Shown here: in pieces, positions 10,413 to 19,647 of the stretch
How the letters are laid out: each line of letters opens with the position of its first letter
Position numbering within the stretch: position 1 is the stretch's first letter
Source: Stutzerimonas frequens
Lineage (GTDB): Bacteria; Pseudomonadota; Gammaproteobacteria; Pseudomonadales; Pseudomonadaceae
Direction: 5' to 3'
DNA: 64,000 nt
Assembly: GCF_024448335.1 (NCBI RefSeq)
Contig: NZ_JAMOHM010000006.1
Span: 186,001-250,000, forward strand
The notes under the pieces: generated by a model
Seen by the model: only the letters and a program-made list of their open reading frames with translations
Told to the model about the DNA's origin: nothing
Databases searched by the model: none
Translations under genes and position numbers: made by a program

Positions 10413-10506
10413 GATCGACACCTTTGCTGATCAGTCTTCTTTGTACGACTCGCGTTGCGCTCGTTTGCTCGGCAGACTGTGCGCTTTGGTCGACGATACG
10501 TACAAA

Positions 10507-11295
10507 TCAAACCCCTCGCTCTGCCGCATCGCCATCGTCACGGCGATCGTCCCCCAGCTGCAGCTTCAGGCTGCGCACTTCTTCAGTCAGGCATTCCACC
10601 TGTACCAGTAGTCGCTGCAGGGTTTCGCGGTCGGCCAGCTGGTCGCGGTTGTCTTCCTCGTTGCGGTCGGCGACGAACAGCGAACCGATGTAGGCCGCGA
10701 AGCTGCCGAACAGACCGACTCCGGACACCATCAGCAGCACCGCAACGATACGGCCCAGGGTGGTGACCGGATAGAAGTCGCCGTAGCCGACCGTGGTCAC
10801 GGTGACGAACGCCCACCACAGCGCCTCTTCCGGCGTATTGATCGAACTCTGTGGATTGGGCGCCTCGACCAGCAGCATGGTCAGCGCGCCGAACGCCACC
10901 AGCAGCATGGTCGCGGTGGCAGCGGAGGCGACGATGCCCTCAGCGCGATTGCGAAACAGGATTCGCCAGATCAGTCGCACCGACTTGATCGCGCGCAGCA
11001 CCCGCAAAAGCTGGAACACGCGGAACAGCTTCGCCGCCTGGAAGCCGCCGGCTGGAATGCTGGCCAACAGATCGATCCAGCCCCAGCGCATGAACTGCCG
11101 CTTGCTCTCGGCCTGCTGCAGACGCATCCAGAAATCGAGAAAGAAAAAGAAGCAGACGATGTTGTCCAGATAGCCAAGCAGTGTCGAGATGTCGTCGGGA
11201 AGATCGAGCAGCAGATCGGCCATCAGCGCACCGACCACATAGATCGACAGCACCAGAATCAGGATCTGGAAGGGCGTGACGAGGCGATGTTTCAT
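10507..11295 (-). CDS. Voltage-gated-type potassium channel protein
   Basis: A 262-residue ion-channel protein with six expected membrane segments. The selectivity filter and pore helix read ALWWAFVTVTTVGYGDFYP, the K+ channel signature. An S4-like stretch has regularly spaced Arg (LFRVFQLLRVLRAIKSVRL). A C-terminal coiled coil follows (ETLQRLLVQVECLTEEVRSL). The frame is open to 11472, but the ATG at 11295 (MKHRLVTPFQIL) begins the conserved transmembrane domain. It probably mediates K+ flux across the inner membrane. Confidence 0.88.
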   Translation of the reverse strand: MKHRLVTPFQILILVLSIYVVGALMADLLLDLPDDISTLLGYLDNIVCFFFFLDFWMRLQQAESKRQFMRWGWIDLLASIPAGGFQAAKLFRVFQLLRVLRAIKSVRLIWRILFRNRAEGIVASAATATMLLVAFGALTMLLVEAPNPQSSINTPEEALWWAFVTVTTVGYGDFYPVTTLGRIVAVLLMVSGVGLFGSFAAYIGSLFVADRNEEDNRDQLADRETLQRLLVQVECLTEEVRSLKLQLGDDRRDDGDAAERGV

Positions 11296-11376
11296 GAGTG
11301 AACCATGTGGATATGGCGGAGAAGCGCCGAAGTTTAAAGCACAGCGCCGACTTCGCGCCGGACCGGAAGGCGTGAA

Positions 11377-12126
11377 GTGTCGATGAACCCGAGCGAAGCC
11401 ATTCGTCTCGGCTGCGCCGGCTGGAGTCTGCCGCGTGCCGTCTGGCCGGAGTTCACTGGAGACGGCACGCATCTGGAGCGCTATGCCCGGCGGCTGCCAG
11501 CGGTGGAAATCAATTCATCCTTCTACCGCCCGCATCGCCCGGCGACCTACCGCAAATGGGCCGCCAGCGTGCCGGCCGGGTTCAGTTTCTGCGTCAAGCT
11601 GCCGCGACAGATCAGTCATGACAAACGCCTGCACGGGGGCATGGAAGAACTCGAGCGCTTTCTCGTTGAAGTCAGCGAGCTGGGTGCCAGCCTTGGCTGC
11701 CTGTTGCTGCAGCTGCCGCCGTCGCTGGTCTACGAGCGTCCGATGGCCGAGGGTTTCCTTGCAGGCTTGCGTAAGCGCTACGGCGGTGCCCTGGCGCTGG
11801 AGCCGCGGCATGCCAGCTGGCTCGACGCCGATGCGCAGCTGGCCCACTGGCGTATTGCGCGGGTCGCCGCGGACCCTTCGCCAATCCTGGGTGGCGACCA
11901 GCCGGGTGGTTGGCTGGGTATGCGCTACTACCGATTGCACGGCTCGCCACGCGTCTACCACTCGTCCTACGCCGACCAGTGGCTGCAAAGCCTGGCCGAA
12001 CAGCTGGAAGACTGCGCGAGGTCGGGTGTGCCTTGCTGGTGCATCTTCGACAACACCGCCAGCGGCGCCGCGCTGGAAAATGCGCTGACGCTCCAGGTGA
12101 TGTTGCGCCGGCTCAGCGCGGAATGA
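11377..12126 (+). CDS. DUF72 domain protein
   Basis: A 249-residue DUF72 (YecE-like) protein. Typical elements are 'IRLGCAGWSLP', 'VEINSSFYRP', 'FSFCVKLPRQISHDKRL' and 'WCIFDNTASGAALENAL'. A TIM-barrel-like fold is known for the family but the function is not. The start is taken as GTG (11377), six bases after GGAAGG. The ATG two codons later is the alternative. The 3' end overlaps the convergent gene at 12113 by 14 bp. Confidence 0.85.
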   Translation: MSMNPSEAIRLGCAGWSLPRAVWPEFTGDGTHLERYARRLPAVEINSSFYRPHRPATYRKWAASVPAGFSFCVKLPRQISHDKRLHGGMEELERFLVEVSELGASLGCLLLQLPPSLVYERPMAEGFLAGLRKRYGGALALEPRHASWLDADAQLAHWRIARVAADPSPILGGDQPGGWLGMRYYRLHGSPRVYHSSYADQWLQSLAEQLEDCARSGVPCWCIFDNTASGAALENALTLQVMLRRLSAE

Positions 12127-12706
12127 TCCGCACGCGCCCGGCGGTGTTGTCGCGCCGCGCGGCCTTCTCGTTCTCGGTGCGACCGGGGATGCTGGCGAGC
12201 TCCTGGCCGCGCTCAGGCGTCGCCGTGCCGTCCAGCTCGCGTTCGTCGACGCTGATGGAGGTGGCGTCCGGGTAGCCGGTGGTCAGCGTCTCGGTGCTGG
12301 CGGTGACCGGCGTGGCGTCGTCGCCCCAGGTTGCGCTGCGCTCGTCGATATCGATGGCGCCGTTGTGCTCCATGATCCGCTCCACCGCCGGCACCCGCGC
12401 TTCATCCTCAAGCGATACCGTCACGATCGTCGATCCGCGGCGCGCCGCCTCGGGGTAACGACCAGCGTGGGCGGCGGCACCATCGCCGAAGACCTTGCGG
12501 AAGAAATTGCCGATATGTTCGGCCGCGGTGGCATCCGGGGCGGGCTCCTCGCCAACCACCTCCACGCGGCTGCTATTGACCTGCTCAGGGTTCATGGACG
12601 CCGACAGCTGGATGTCTTCGACGGCGATGCCCTGCTGCACGAGCGTCTGCTTGACCTGTTGGGCTTGCTCGTAGCGATCGAATGCTGCGATCAGAATCTG
12701 TTTCAT
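12113..12706 (-). CDS. Hypothetical protein with stress-protein-like N-terminus
   Basis: A 197-residue protein I do not firmly recognise. Residues 1-100 look like the general stress protein 17M/YflT fold: MKQILIAAFDRYEQAQQVKQ, then 'STIVTVSLEDEARVPAVERIMEHNGAIDIDER', an alpha/beta tandem. Residues 110-197 are low-complexity, acidic/Thr-rich and probably disordered. A putative RNA- or membrane-stress role is inference only. It is convergent with the DUF72 gene. Confidence 0.6.
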   Translation of the reverse strand: MKQILIAAFDRYEQAQQVKQTLVQQGIAVEDIQLSASMNPEQVNSSRVEVVGEEPAPDATAAEHIGNFFRKVFGDGAAAHAGRYPEAARRGSTIVTVSLEDEARVPAVERIMEHNGAIDIDERSATWGDDATPVTASTETLTTGYPDATSISVDERELDGTATPERGQELASIPGRTENEKAARRDNTAGRVRIIPR

Positions 12707-12858
12707 GGATCACCTCGTGTCGGGCAGCGGAGCTGCGATTCATGGATGGTTCGGTAAAGGCCATGAATCTTTGGCGCGAGGTGGCCGGGGATGGTTCCGG
12801 CGCAAATGTGTGTGGACATGAGCCGGGGCAGCCGTGCTCGTGGCTGCCCGGCCGGCTG

Positions 12859-14859
12859 TCAGGCCTGCGGTGCCCGGCGAATGGTCTTGAGCAGGTCATC
12901 CGGGGTGATCTGGCCGACCACGCTGGCGGCGCTGCCCGGCTGCGGCAGGTCGAGGATGTGGCCCTTCATCTTGCCGATCACGTGCATCTCGCAGGGTTTG
13001 CAGTCGAACTTCAGCGTCAGCACCTCGTCACCGTGCACCAGCTGCATCGGCGCGACCTTCGTGCGCACGCCGGTGACGCCCTTGGCCTGCTTCGGGCACA
13101 GATTGAAGGAGAAGCGCAGGCAGTGCTTGGTGATCATCACCGGCACTTCGCCGGTTTCCTCATGGGCCTCGTACGCCGCGTCGATCAGCTGCACACCGTA
13201 ACGGTGATAGAAGGTCCGGGCCTTCTCGTTGTAGACGTTGTAGAGAAACGACAGGTGCGATTCTGGATAGACCGGCGGCGGCACGCTGACCGGCTTGCGC
13301 CCGCCGCGCGGGCGGATGGCTTCGCGCGCTTCGGTCAGTGCCTCGATGGCTTCGCGGCGCAGCGCCTTGAGTTGCGAGTTGGGGATGAAGAACGCCTGCG
13401 GCGCATCCACCTCGACCTCTTCGGCGTGGTAGATGGTGGTGCCCAGTTGGCTCAGCAGGTCGGCGATCTGGCCGGGCACCTGCTCGGGCTTCTTCGCTTC
13501 GCCAAAGGGGCCGGGCAGGGTGGCCGTGGCATAGGCGCCTTCCTCGCTGGTGACATGCAGCTCCAGCTCATCGGCGCGCAATTTTGCCAGCCACCGCACA
13601 CCGATGCGGCGCTCGGCGGACGTCTTGAGCAGTGCGTTCTGCCAGTTGTGGTCCAGGTTGCGGTTGAGCGGGTGGTTCGGGCGCACCTGGCGGATCGCGG
13701 CGGGCATTTCGTTGGGTTCGACGCGGTACTGCCAGAACGGCTGACCGTCCTCCTCGAACTGCTTCAGCGGCTCGACCACGCTGGCACGGAAACCCACCAC
13801 CTCGCGCTTGATCAGCACGTTGAGGCCGTCGCCGTTTGAGAGCGGCTCGCGGGTCTGCACGGTCAGGTCATGCTTGCCGACCTTGAGCACTTCACCCACG
13901 GCGAGGCCGGTGAAGGTCGGCGAGTCGAAGGCGCCGATGTCGATCTTGCGGTCGGTGACGAAGTAGTCGGTGCTACCGCGGTGGAACGTTTTGTCCGGGT
14001 CCGGTACGAAAAAGTGATCGGTGCGGCCGCTGGAGGCGCGGGCCAGGTCAGGGCGTTCGGCAAGAATGCCGTCCAGGCGCTGGCGGTAGTAAGCGGTGAT
14101 GTTCTTCACGTAGCTCACATCCTTGTAGCGCCCCTCGATCTTGAACGAACGCACGCCGGCATCCACCAGCGCGCTCAGGTTGGCGCTCTGGTTGTTGTCC
14201 TTCATCGACAGCAGGTGCTTCTCGAAGGCCACCACGCGGCCCTGATCGTCCTTCAGCGTGTAGGGCAGGCGGCAGGCCTGGGAGCAGTCGCCGCGGTTGG
14301 CGCTGCGCCCGGTCTGCGCGTGGCTGATATTGCACTGCCCGGAAAAGGCGACGCAGAGGGCGCCGTGAATGAAGAACTCCAGAGTCGAATCCACTTCATC
14401 GTAAATCGCGCGGATTTCCTGCAGGTTCAGCTCGCGGGCGAGGACCAGCTGCGAGAAACCGGCCTTGTCCAGGAACTTGGCCCGTTCCAGCGTGCGGATA
14501 TCGGTCTGGGTACTGGCATGGATCTCGATGGGTGGGATATCCAGCTCCATGATGCCCATGTCCTGCACGATCAGCGCGTCAACGCCGATCTCGTACAGCT
14601 GTTGGATCAGCGCGCGCGCGGCTTCCAGTTCGTCGTCGTGCAGGATGGTGTTAAGCGTGACGAATACCCGCGCGTGAAACAGATGGGCAAATTTCACCAG
14701 CTCGGCAATGTCGGCCACACTGTTCTCGGCGTTGTGCCGGGCACCAAAGCTGGGGCCGCCGATGTACACCGCGTCGGCGCCATGCAGGATGGCCTCGCGG
14801 GCGATGCCGGCGTCACGGGCAGGGGCGAGCAGTTCGAGATGGTGCTTGGGAAGGGACAT
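12859..14859 (-). CDS. trhP: U32 family protein, tRNA 5-hydroxyuridine formation (TrhP/YegQ-like)
   Basis: A 666-residue U32-family protein. The N-terminal TIM-barrel-like domain begins HLELLAPARDAGIAREAILH and contains 'GADAVYIGGPSFGARHNAEN'. The hallmark Cys-rich block reads SGQCNISHAQTGRSANRGDC followed by SQACRLPY. E. coli TrhP (YegQ) helps form ho5U34 in tRNAs and is about 450 residues. This is the long form found in pseudomonads, with an extra C-terminal domain containing 'CLRFSFNLCPKQ' and 'LKFDCKPCEMHV' Cys pairs. The ATG at 14859 is chosen because conservation starts there, although the frame opens at 14982. Confidence 0.85.
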   Translation of the reverse strand: MSLPKHHLELLAPARDAGIAREAILHGADAVYIGGPSFGARHNAENSVADIAELVKFAHLFHARVFVTLNTILHDDELEAARALIQQLYEIGVDALIVQDMGIMELDIPPIEIHASTQTDIRTLERAKFLDKAGFSQLVLARELNLQEIRAIYDEVDSTLEFFIHGALCVAFSGQCNISHAQTGRSANRGDCSQACRLPYTLKDDQGRVVAFEKHLLSMKDNNQSANLSALVDAGVRSFKIEGRYKDVSYVKNITAYYRQRLDGILAERPDLARASSGRTDHFFVPDPDKTFHRGSTDYFVTDRKIDIGAFDSPTFTGLAVGEVLKVGKHDLTVQTREPLSNGDGLNVLIKREVVGFRASVVEPLKQFEEDGQPFWQYRVEPNEMPAAIRQVRPNHPLNRNLDHNWQNALLKTSAERRIGVRWLAKLRADELELHVTSEEGAYATATLPGPFGEAKKPEQVPGQIADLLSQLGTTIYHAEEVEVDAPQAFFIPNSQLKALRREAIEALTEAREAIRPRGGRKPVSVPPPVYPESHLSFLYNVYNEKARTFYHRYGVQLIDAAYEAHEETGEVPVMITKHCLRFSFNLCPKQAKGVTGVRTKVAPMQLVHGDEVLTLKFDCKPCEMHVIGKMKGHILDLPQPGSAASVVGQITPDDLLKTIRRAPQA

Positions 14860-14963
14860 GGGCACGGACCGGCTGTGTTTCGAGGTCGTGCATTGTAAAG
14901 ACTTGCTGCGCAGCGTCCATGCGCAACGCCTCCGTTGGCGACGATCTGTTGCCGGCGAGGCGG

Positions 14964-14990
14964 GAGCCTGCGTGGCCGGCACGCAGGCTC
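14964..14990. terminator. Strong hairpin after the TipAS-type MerR gene
   Basis: GAGCCTGCGTG pairs perfectly with CACGCAGGCTC around a 5-base loop, an 11-bp stem just beyond the 3' end of the minus-strand regulator gene. There is no U-run, so it may be a rho-dependent or processing stop rather than a canonical intrinsic terminator. Confidence 0.45.
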
Positions 14991-15006
14991 ATCGCTGGCG
15001 GTCTGT

Positions 15007-16041
15007 CTAGTTGCGGCCGTGCTGCATCAGGGCCGTCATGGCCTGCCGCAGGTAGTCGATCAGCTCGGGCGCTACCCAGGTACCAGCCTGCAACTCCGGT
15101 TCCTGCTGCTCGGCCTGCTGGATTCGGCGCTGGGTGTCGGCGTTCGGGCCGGCGTAGGCGTTGAACAACTCACCCCAGCGGCGGGCCAGTGCGGTCACCC
15201 GCTCGTGCTCCGGCGGGAGACGCTCGCTACGGCAGCGCTGAAGCTGCGCGAGCAGTTCCGGCCATTGGCGCAGGCTTGCGGCGTAATGCGTGCGCATGTG
15301 GGCGAACTCGTCGTCCGTCAGGTGGCGACGGTAGATCGCCAGGCGGTGTTCGGCGAACGCCGCCAGCACATAGTCGCGCATGGCCTGGCTGACGCCGGTT
15401 CGCTGCTGCAGCCCGGGCTCGGCTGCGTGCATGGTGTCGAGCCGGGTCAGCAGGGTCGGGTCCTGCGCGGTGTCGCGCTCGAGCTGGATCATCCAGTCCC
15501 GCGCCAGCCGCTGTGCTTGCTCGGCCTGCGTCGGCACGCCGGCCTCCATCAGTGCCTTGACCTGCTCAGCCAGGGCGGGCCAGGCACTGATGCCTTGGTC
15601 GAGGCGTTCGGTGAAGGCCAGCCTGGCCAGTTCGTCGGCGGAAAAGTGCTTCTCGTACATGATCATCGATCCCAGGGTATCCAGTAGGTCGGTCAGCGCG
15701 GGTTCCTCGCCCAGGACGTAGCGCTCGCGCAGCCTGTGCAATCGGCTGCGTAGGCGCTGGAGGCTCTGCAACTGGCGATTAAGCTGCAGCAATTGCTGGT
15801 CGATCAGTCCGGGCAGGGAAACCGCGCGCTGGTTCAACAGGGCTCCGATGTCGGTCAGCGACAGGCCAAGGCCACGCAGTGCCTGGATGTGATGCAGGCG
15901 CTCGACGTCCTTGCGGTCGTAGAGCCGATAACCGGCATCGGAGCGTGCGGACGGTTTGAGCAGATCAAGGTTGTCGTAGTGATGCAGCGTTCGGACGGTC
16001 ACGCCGGAGCGCCTGGCCAGTTCGCCTACCTTGAGCAACAT
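15007..16041 (-). CDS. MerR family transcriptional regulator with TipAS-like ligand domain
   Basis: A 344-residue regulator. The MerR winged helix lies at residues 1-70: VGELARRSGVTVRTLHHYDN, 'LLKPSARSDAGYRLY', 'LRGLGLSLTDIGALL'. A coiled-coil dimer helix rich in Gln/Leu/Arg spans residues 75-110. The rest is helical and resembles the TipAS antibiotic-recognition domain plus extra sequence, suggesting a drug- or ligand-sensing activator. Start at the ATG 16041 with AGGAG eight bases upstream. No obvious target transporter is adjacent. Confidence 0.8.
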   Translation of the reverse strand: MLLKVGELARRSGVTVRTLHHYDNLDLLKPSARSDAGYRLYDRKDVERLHHIQALRGLGLSLTDIGALLNQRAVSLPGLIDQQLLQLNRQLQSLQRLRSRLHRLRERYVLGEEPALTDLLDTLGSMIMYEKHFSADELARLAFTERLDQGISAWPALAEQVKALMEAGVPTQAEQAQRLARDWMIQLERDTAQDPTLLTRLDTMHAAEPGLQQRTGVSQAMRDYVLAAFAEHRLAIYRRHLTDDEFAHMRTHYAASLRQWPELLAQLQRCRSERLPPEHERVTALARRWGELFNAYAGPNADTQRRIQQAEQQEPELQAGTWVAPELIDYLRQAMTALMQHGRN

Positions 16042-16205
16042 TGATGTCTCCTTTTCGTTTCGCACGGCAGGGATCGTCGGGGCTGACGCTGCGTGAGGGT
16101 CAAGCGGCAGCAACGGATTTTTTTCGAAGGGGGCAGGCGGCGGCAGGCTTGGCTATGAAACCGTGCATGGCAGCGAGGGCAGGGTGATCGTGATGGGACG
16201 CACGC

Positions 16206-16607
16206 TCAGAGCCCACCCAGCAAGTCATGCGCATCGAGCAGGCGCCAGGCGACTTCCGGATGCGTTTCCAGACCCCGGCGAATGGCGGCCGCGATGGCCG
16301 GGCGAGTCTTGCGGCAGAGGCCTGGCTGCTCGGCGAACTCGATGGCGATGCCGCGCATGCTGCGCACTTCGTTGTGCCCAGGGCTCACGCTGACGCGAAT
16401 GCCCAACTGGTCGAACATGCGCTGCTGCAGTCGCTCGAGGTCCTCCAGGCTCTGCAGGTTCTCCAGTCGCTCCAGCAGGCGGCGTTCCTCGTGACGGGTC
16501 AGACGCAGGATGCGCACGTCCGCTCCGGGCGTTTCCAGCAGTTCGTCGCGCCGGCAGGTGCAGGTGCCGGGCGGGCAGGATTGGCGAAGCGGTGGATGAT
16601 CGTTCAT
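16206..16607 (-). CDS. Conserved hypothetical protein, Cys-rich N-terminus
   Basis: A 133-residue protein. The N-terminal CPPGTCTCRRDELL is a short Cys cluster that could hold a metal. It is followed by a charged helical stretch (LTRHEERRLLERLENLQS) and ends with 'LLDAHDLLGGL'. I recall similar unannotated proteins in Pseudomonas but cannot name a family. The reading frame is open and codon use matches its neighbours. It is divergent from the CAP-domain gene. Confidence 0.6.
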   Translation of the reverse strand: MNDHPPLRQSCPPGTCTCRRDELLETPGADVRILRLTRHEERRLLERLENLQSLEDLERLQQRMFDQLGIRVSVSPGHNEVRSMRGIAIEFAEQPGLCRKTRPAIAAAIRRGLETHPEVAWRLLDAHDLLGGL

Positions 16608-16757
16608 GGCGTTCGATCATAGCCAAGGCCGGGCAAGGCGCCCAGCCGGTGGCGTTGTGCCGGCTGGTGATGACAAGCTCGGCCGCGTCGCGCACCATGG
16701 CGGCTGTTCCGCGCCGGGTGCGCGCCGTCCCGTCAGGGCCATCGCTGGAGAACTGTC

Positions 16758-17594
16758 ATGCGTGTTCTGTCATCCGTCCTGCTGCTGGCAAGCTTGTGCG
16801 TTGCCGGCGTCGCGGCCGCCGAGGAGGCCCGGCTGATCGAGTCGGTCAATGCCTACCGTGGCGAGGTACAGCGCTGCGGCAGCAAGGCCAGCGAGGAACT
16901 GCCGCCACTCACGGCCGATTCCCGGCTGAACCTGCCGGTCGGTGCCGCCGGTGATCTGCAGGATGCCTTGTCCCGCGCCGGCTACCCGATGGTCACGGTG
17001 CAGGCGATCACGCTGTCCGGGCCGCGGGATGCTCAGGCGGCGATGCAGGCGCTGCGCGAAAGCTTCTGCCGGGTGATCCTCGATCCTCAGTTCACCGATA
17101 TAGGCGTCAGCCGCGAAGGTCGCGACTGGCGCATCGTGGTGGCGCGGCCGCTGCTCGATGGTCGCCTCGGCGACTGGCAGGCCGAAGGGCAGAAACTGCT
17201 GGAACAGATCAATACGGCGCGGGCATCGGCCCGGCGCTGCGGTACGCAGGATTTCGCCGCAGCCGGGCCGCTGAGCTGGAACGAGACGCTCGGTAGCACG
17301 GCCGAAGCACACAGCCGCGCTATGGCCAATCGCAATTTCTTTAGCCATCTGGGCGAGGACGGGCGCACCCCTGGCGATCGCGCTGAACTGGCCGGCTACA
17401 CGGGCAGGCTGGTGGGCGAGAATATCGCCGCCGCGCTGCCGACCGCCCGCAAGGTGCTGGAGGGTTGGCTGGCCAGCCCTGGGCATTGCGCGAACCTGAT
17501 GAACCCGCAGTTCAGCGAGCTTGGTGCCGCCTATGCGGTCGATCCGCAGAGCGATGCGGCCATTTACTGGACGGCGATGTTCGGTGCGCCCTGA
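16758..17594 (+). CDS. Exported CAP (SCP/PR-1-like) domain protein, apparent tandem repeat
   Basis: A 278-residue exported protein with a signal peptide (MRVLSSVLLLASLCVAGVAA, cleavage near AAA-EE). The C-terminal half is a clear CAP domain: 'HSRAMANRNFFSHLGEDGRT', 'GENIAAAL', 'GWLASPGHCANLMNPQFSEL'. The N-terminal half repeats the same start ('LIESVNAYRGEVQRCG' versus 'LLEQINTARASARRCG') and an FTDIGVS motif, but lacks the HSxxM and HCxN signatures. It looks like a degenerate duplicate. CAP proteins are secreted or periplasmic; function here is unknown. Confidence 0.85.
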   Translation: MRVLSSVLLLASLCVAGVAAAEEARLIESVNAYRGEVQRCGSKASEELPPLTADSRLNLPVGAAGDLQDALSRAGYPMVTVQAITLSGPRDAQAAMQALRESFCRVILDPQFTDIGVSREGRDWRIVVARPLLDGRLGDWQAEGQKLLEQINTARASARRCGTQDFAAAGPLSWNETLGSTAEAHSRAMANRNFFSHLGEDGRTPGDRAELAGYTGRLVGENIAAALPTARKVLEGWLASPGHCANLMNPQFSELGAAYAVDPQSDAAIYWTAMFGAP

Positions 17595-17681
17595 TCGACG
17601 ACGCTGGCGGCCGTTCCACCGCGGAGCGTTCGGCAGCGGCCCGCTGTCAGAGAGTCCTCGTTCCAGTAATCAGGTCTACCC

Positions 17682-19628
17682 TTGAGCGATATACCCCCAA
17701 CCCATGACCTCCCGCCCGTGCTTGCCGGTCCGTTGCTGCGTCGGGTCGAGCCTGGCCGGATCGTGTTGTGGCTGGTCGCTTCGCGATCGCTGACGCTGTC
17801 GCTGCTGCTCGAAAGCCCGGCCGGGGGGCTGCAGTGCCACATACCGCCGCAACAGCTGGACTGCCAGCGCCTGGCAATCGGTGAACACGCGGTGTTGCAC
17901 CTGATCCAGGCCGTGCCACCGGCGCCGTTGCCCAGCGATTGCCTGATCGCTTACGACCTGCTCATCCACACCGGCTCAACGCAGCAGGGCATCGCCGACT
18001 GGGCACCGCATCTGCTCTACGGCGACGCAAAAGCGCCGAGTTTCGTCATCAAGTCGCGGCTCGACCGCCTGTTGCACGGCTCCTGCCGCAAACCGCACCA
18101 CGCCGCCGCGGATGGCCTGCTGTGCGTGGATGAGTTGCTGCACGATGCGTTGGGCGATCCGGGGGCGCGCCCGGCCGTGCTGTTGATGACCGGCGACCAG
18201 GTCTATGCCGACGACGTCGCAGGGCCGATGCTGGTAGCCATCCACGCGCTGGTGCGCCGTCTCGGCCTCTACTGCGAGCGTCTCGAAGGTGCTGTGGTGG
18301 ATGACAGCGACGAGCTGATGGCGCATCCGGCGACCTACTACCACCGCGAGCAGCTGCTGCCGGCGTTCAAATCCAACGAGGCGCTGCGCGAGCGCTTCTT
18401 CGGTGGTGTCGACAAGCCGGTGTTCACCACCGCCAATGGGCAGAACCACCTCATCAGCCTGGCCGAAGTCATGGCGCTGTACCTGCTAGTCTGGTCGCCG
18501 ACGCCCTGGTCGCTGATCGCGCCGGTCATGCCTGCGCTGGAGTCAGAGCACGCCGAGCGCTATCGCTGCGAAGAGCGCTGCCTGCTGACGTTCCGCGAGG
18601 GCCTGCCGCGGGTAGCGCGGGCGTTGGCGCACGTGCCGTCGCTGATGATCTTCGACGACCATGACATCACCGACGACTGGAACCTGTCGGCCCGCTGGGA
18701 GCAAACCGCCTACGAGCACCCGTTCTCGCGGCGCATCATCGGCAACGCGCTGATCGCCTACCTGCTGTGCCAGGCCTGGGGCAACCAGCCGGAGCGATTC
18801 GACGCGCTGCTGGAACAGATGCAGCGCTTGTTGGCCAGTGTGGATGACGGCTGGCTCGATTGCGTCGAGCAGAACCGCTTCATCGACACCCTGCTGCATC
18901 TCGACGGCTGGGGCTACGAGCTGCCTACCGATCCGCCGCTGGTGGTGCTCGACACCCGCACCCGGCGCTGGCGCAGCGAGCGCAACCTCAGTCGACCGTC
19001 CGGCCTGATGGATTGGGAGGCGCTGAGCGAATTCCAGCAGAACATCCTCGACAAGCCGGCGGTGCTGATCGTGTCGCCGGCGCCGATGTTCGGCGTCAAG
19101 CTGATCGAGGCGGTGCAGCGGGTATTCAGCTGGGCCGGCCAGCCGTTGCTGGTCGATGCGGAGAACTGGATGGCGCACCGCGGCGCGGCCCACGTGATGA
19201 TGAACATCTTCCGCCATTCACGTACGCCCGGTAACTACGTGGTCCTCTCCGGCGACGTGCATTACTCGTTCGTCTACGAAGTGCACATTCGCGGTCGCGA
19301 TACCGCACCTCAGCTGTGGCAGATCACCAGCAGCGGCGTGAAGAACGAGTTCCCGCGGCGCCTGCTGGACTGGTTCGACCGCCTCAACCGCTGGCTGTAT
19401 GCACCCTGGTCGCCGTTGAACTGGCTGACCAAGCGCCGCCGGCTGGAAGTCGTGCCGCGCGTACCGGACCGCAGTCAGGCCGGCGAGCGGCTGTGGAACG
19501 GCTCGGGCATCGGCTTGTTGGTGCTGGACGAGCAGGGCAGGCCGCGGGAGATCCTCCAGCTGAACGCCGACGGCTCGGCGCCGGTGGCGTTCCTTCGCGA
19601 GCGCGCTCGCCCTCGTGGCGAGGCTTAG
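17682..19628 (+). CDS. PhoD-like alkaline phosphatase/phosphodiesterase family protein
   Basis: A 648-residue PhoD-type metallophosphatase. Metal-site motifs are present: 'LLMTGDQVYADDVAGP', 'LMIFDDHDITDDWN' and 'VVLSGDVHYSFVYE'. No signal peptide or Tat motif is seen, unlike classic secreted PhoD, so a cytosolic enzyme is likely. The longest frame begins at TTG (17682, MSDIPPTHDL) without a clear Shine-Dalgarno. A GTG about 12 codons in (near LPPVLAGPLLRR) is a credible alternative start. Downstream and convergent is the CDF transporter. Confidence 0.85.
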   Translation: MSDIPPTHDLPPVLAGPLLRRVEPGRIVLWLVASRSLTLSLLLESPAGGLQCHIPPQQLDCQRLAIGEHAVLHLIQAVPPAPLPSDCLIAYDLLIHTGSTQQGIADWAPHLLYGDAKAPSFVIKSRLDRLLHGSCRKPHHAAADGLLCVDELLHDALGDPGARPAVLLMTGDQVYADDVAGPMLVAIHALVRRLGLYCERLEGAVVDDSDELMAHPATYYHREQLLPAFKSNEALRERFFGGVDKPVFTTANGQNHLISLAEVMALYLLVWSPTPWSLIAPVMPALESEHAERYRCEERCLLTFREGLPRVARALAHVPSLMIFDDHDITDDWNLSARWEQTAYEHPFSRRIIGNALIAYLLCQAWGNQPERFDALLEQMQRLLASVDDGWLDCVEQNRFIDTLLHLDGWGYELPTDPPLVVLDTRTRRWRSERNLSRPSGLMDWEALSEFQQNILDKPAVLIVSPAPMFGVKLIEAVQRVFSWAGQPLLVDAENWMAHRGAAHVMMNIFRHSRTPGNYVVLSGDVHYSFVYEVHIRGRDTAPQLWQITSSGVKNEFPRRLLDWFDRLNRWLYAPWSPLNWLTKRRRLEVVPRVPDRSQAGERLWNGSGIGLLVLDEQGRPREILQLNADGSAPVAFLRERARPRGEA

Positions 19629-19647
19629 TCGCGCGTGCCCCGCGGGA

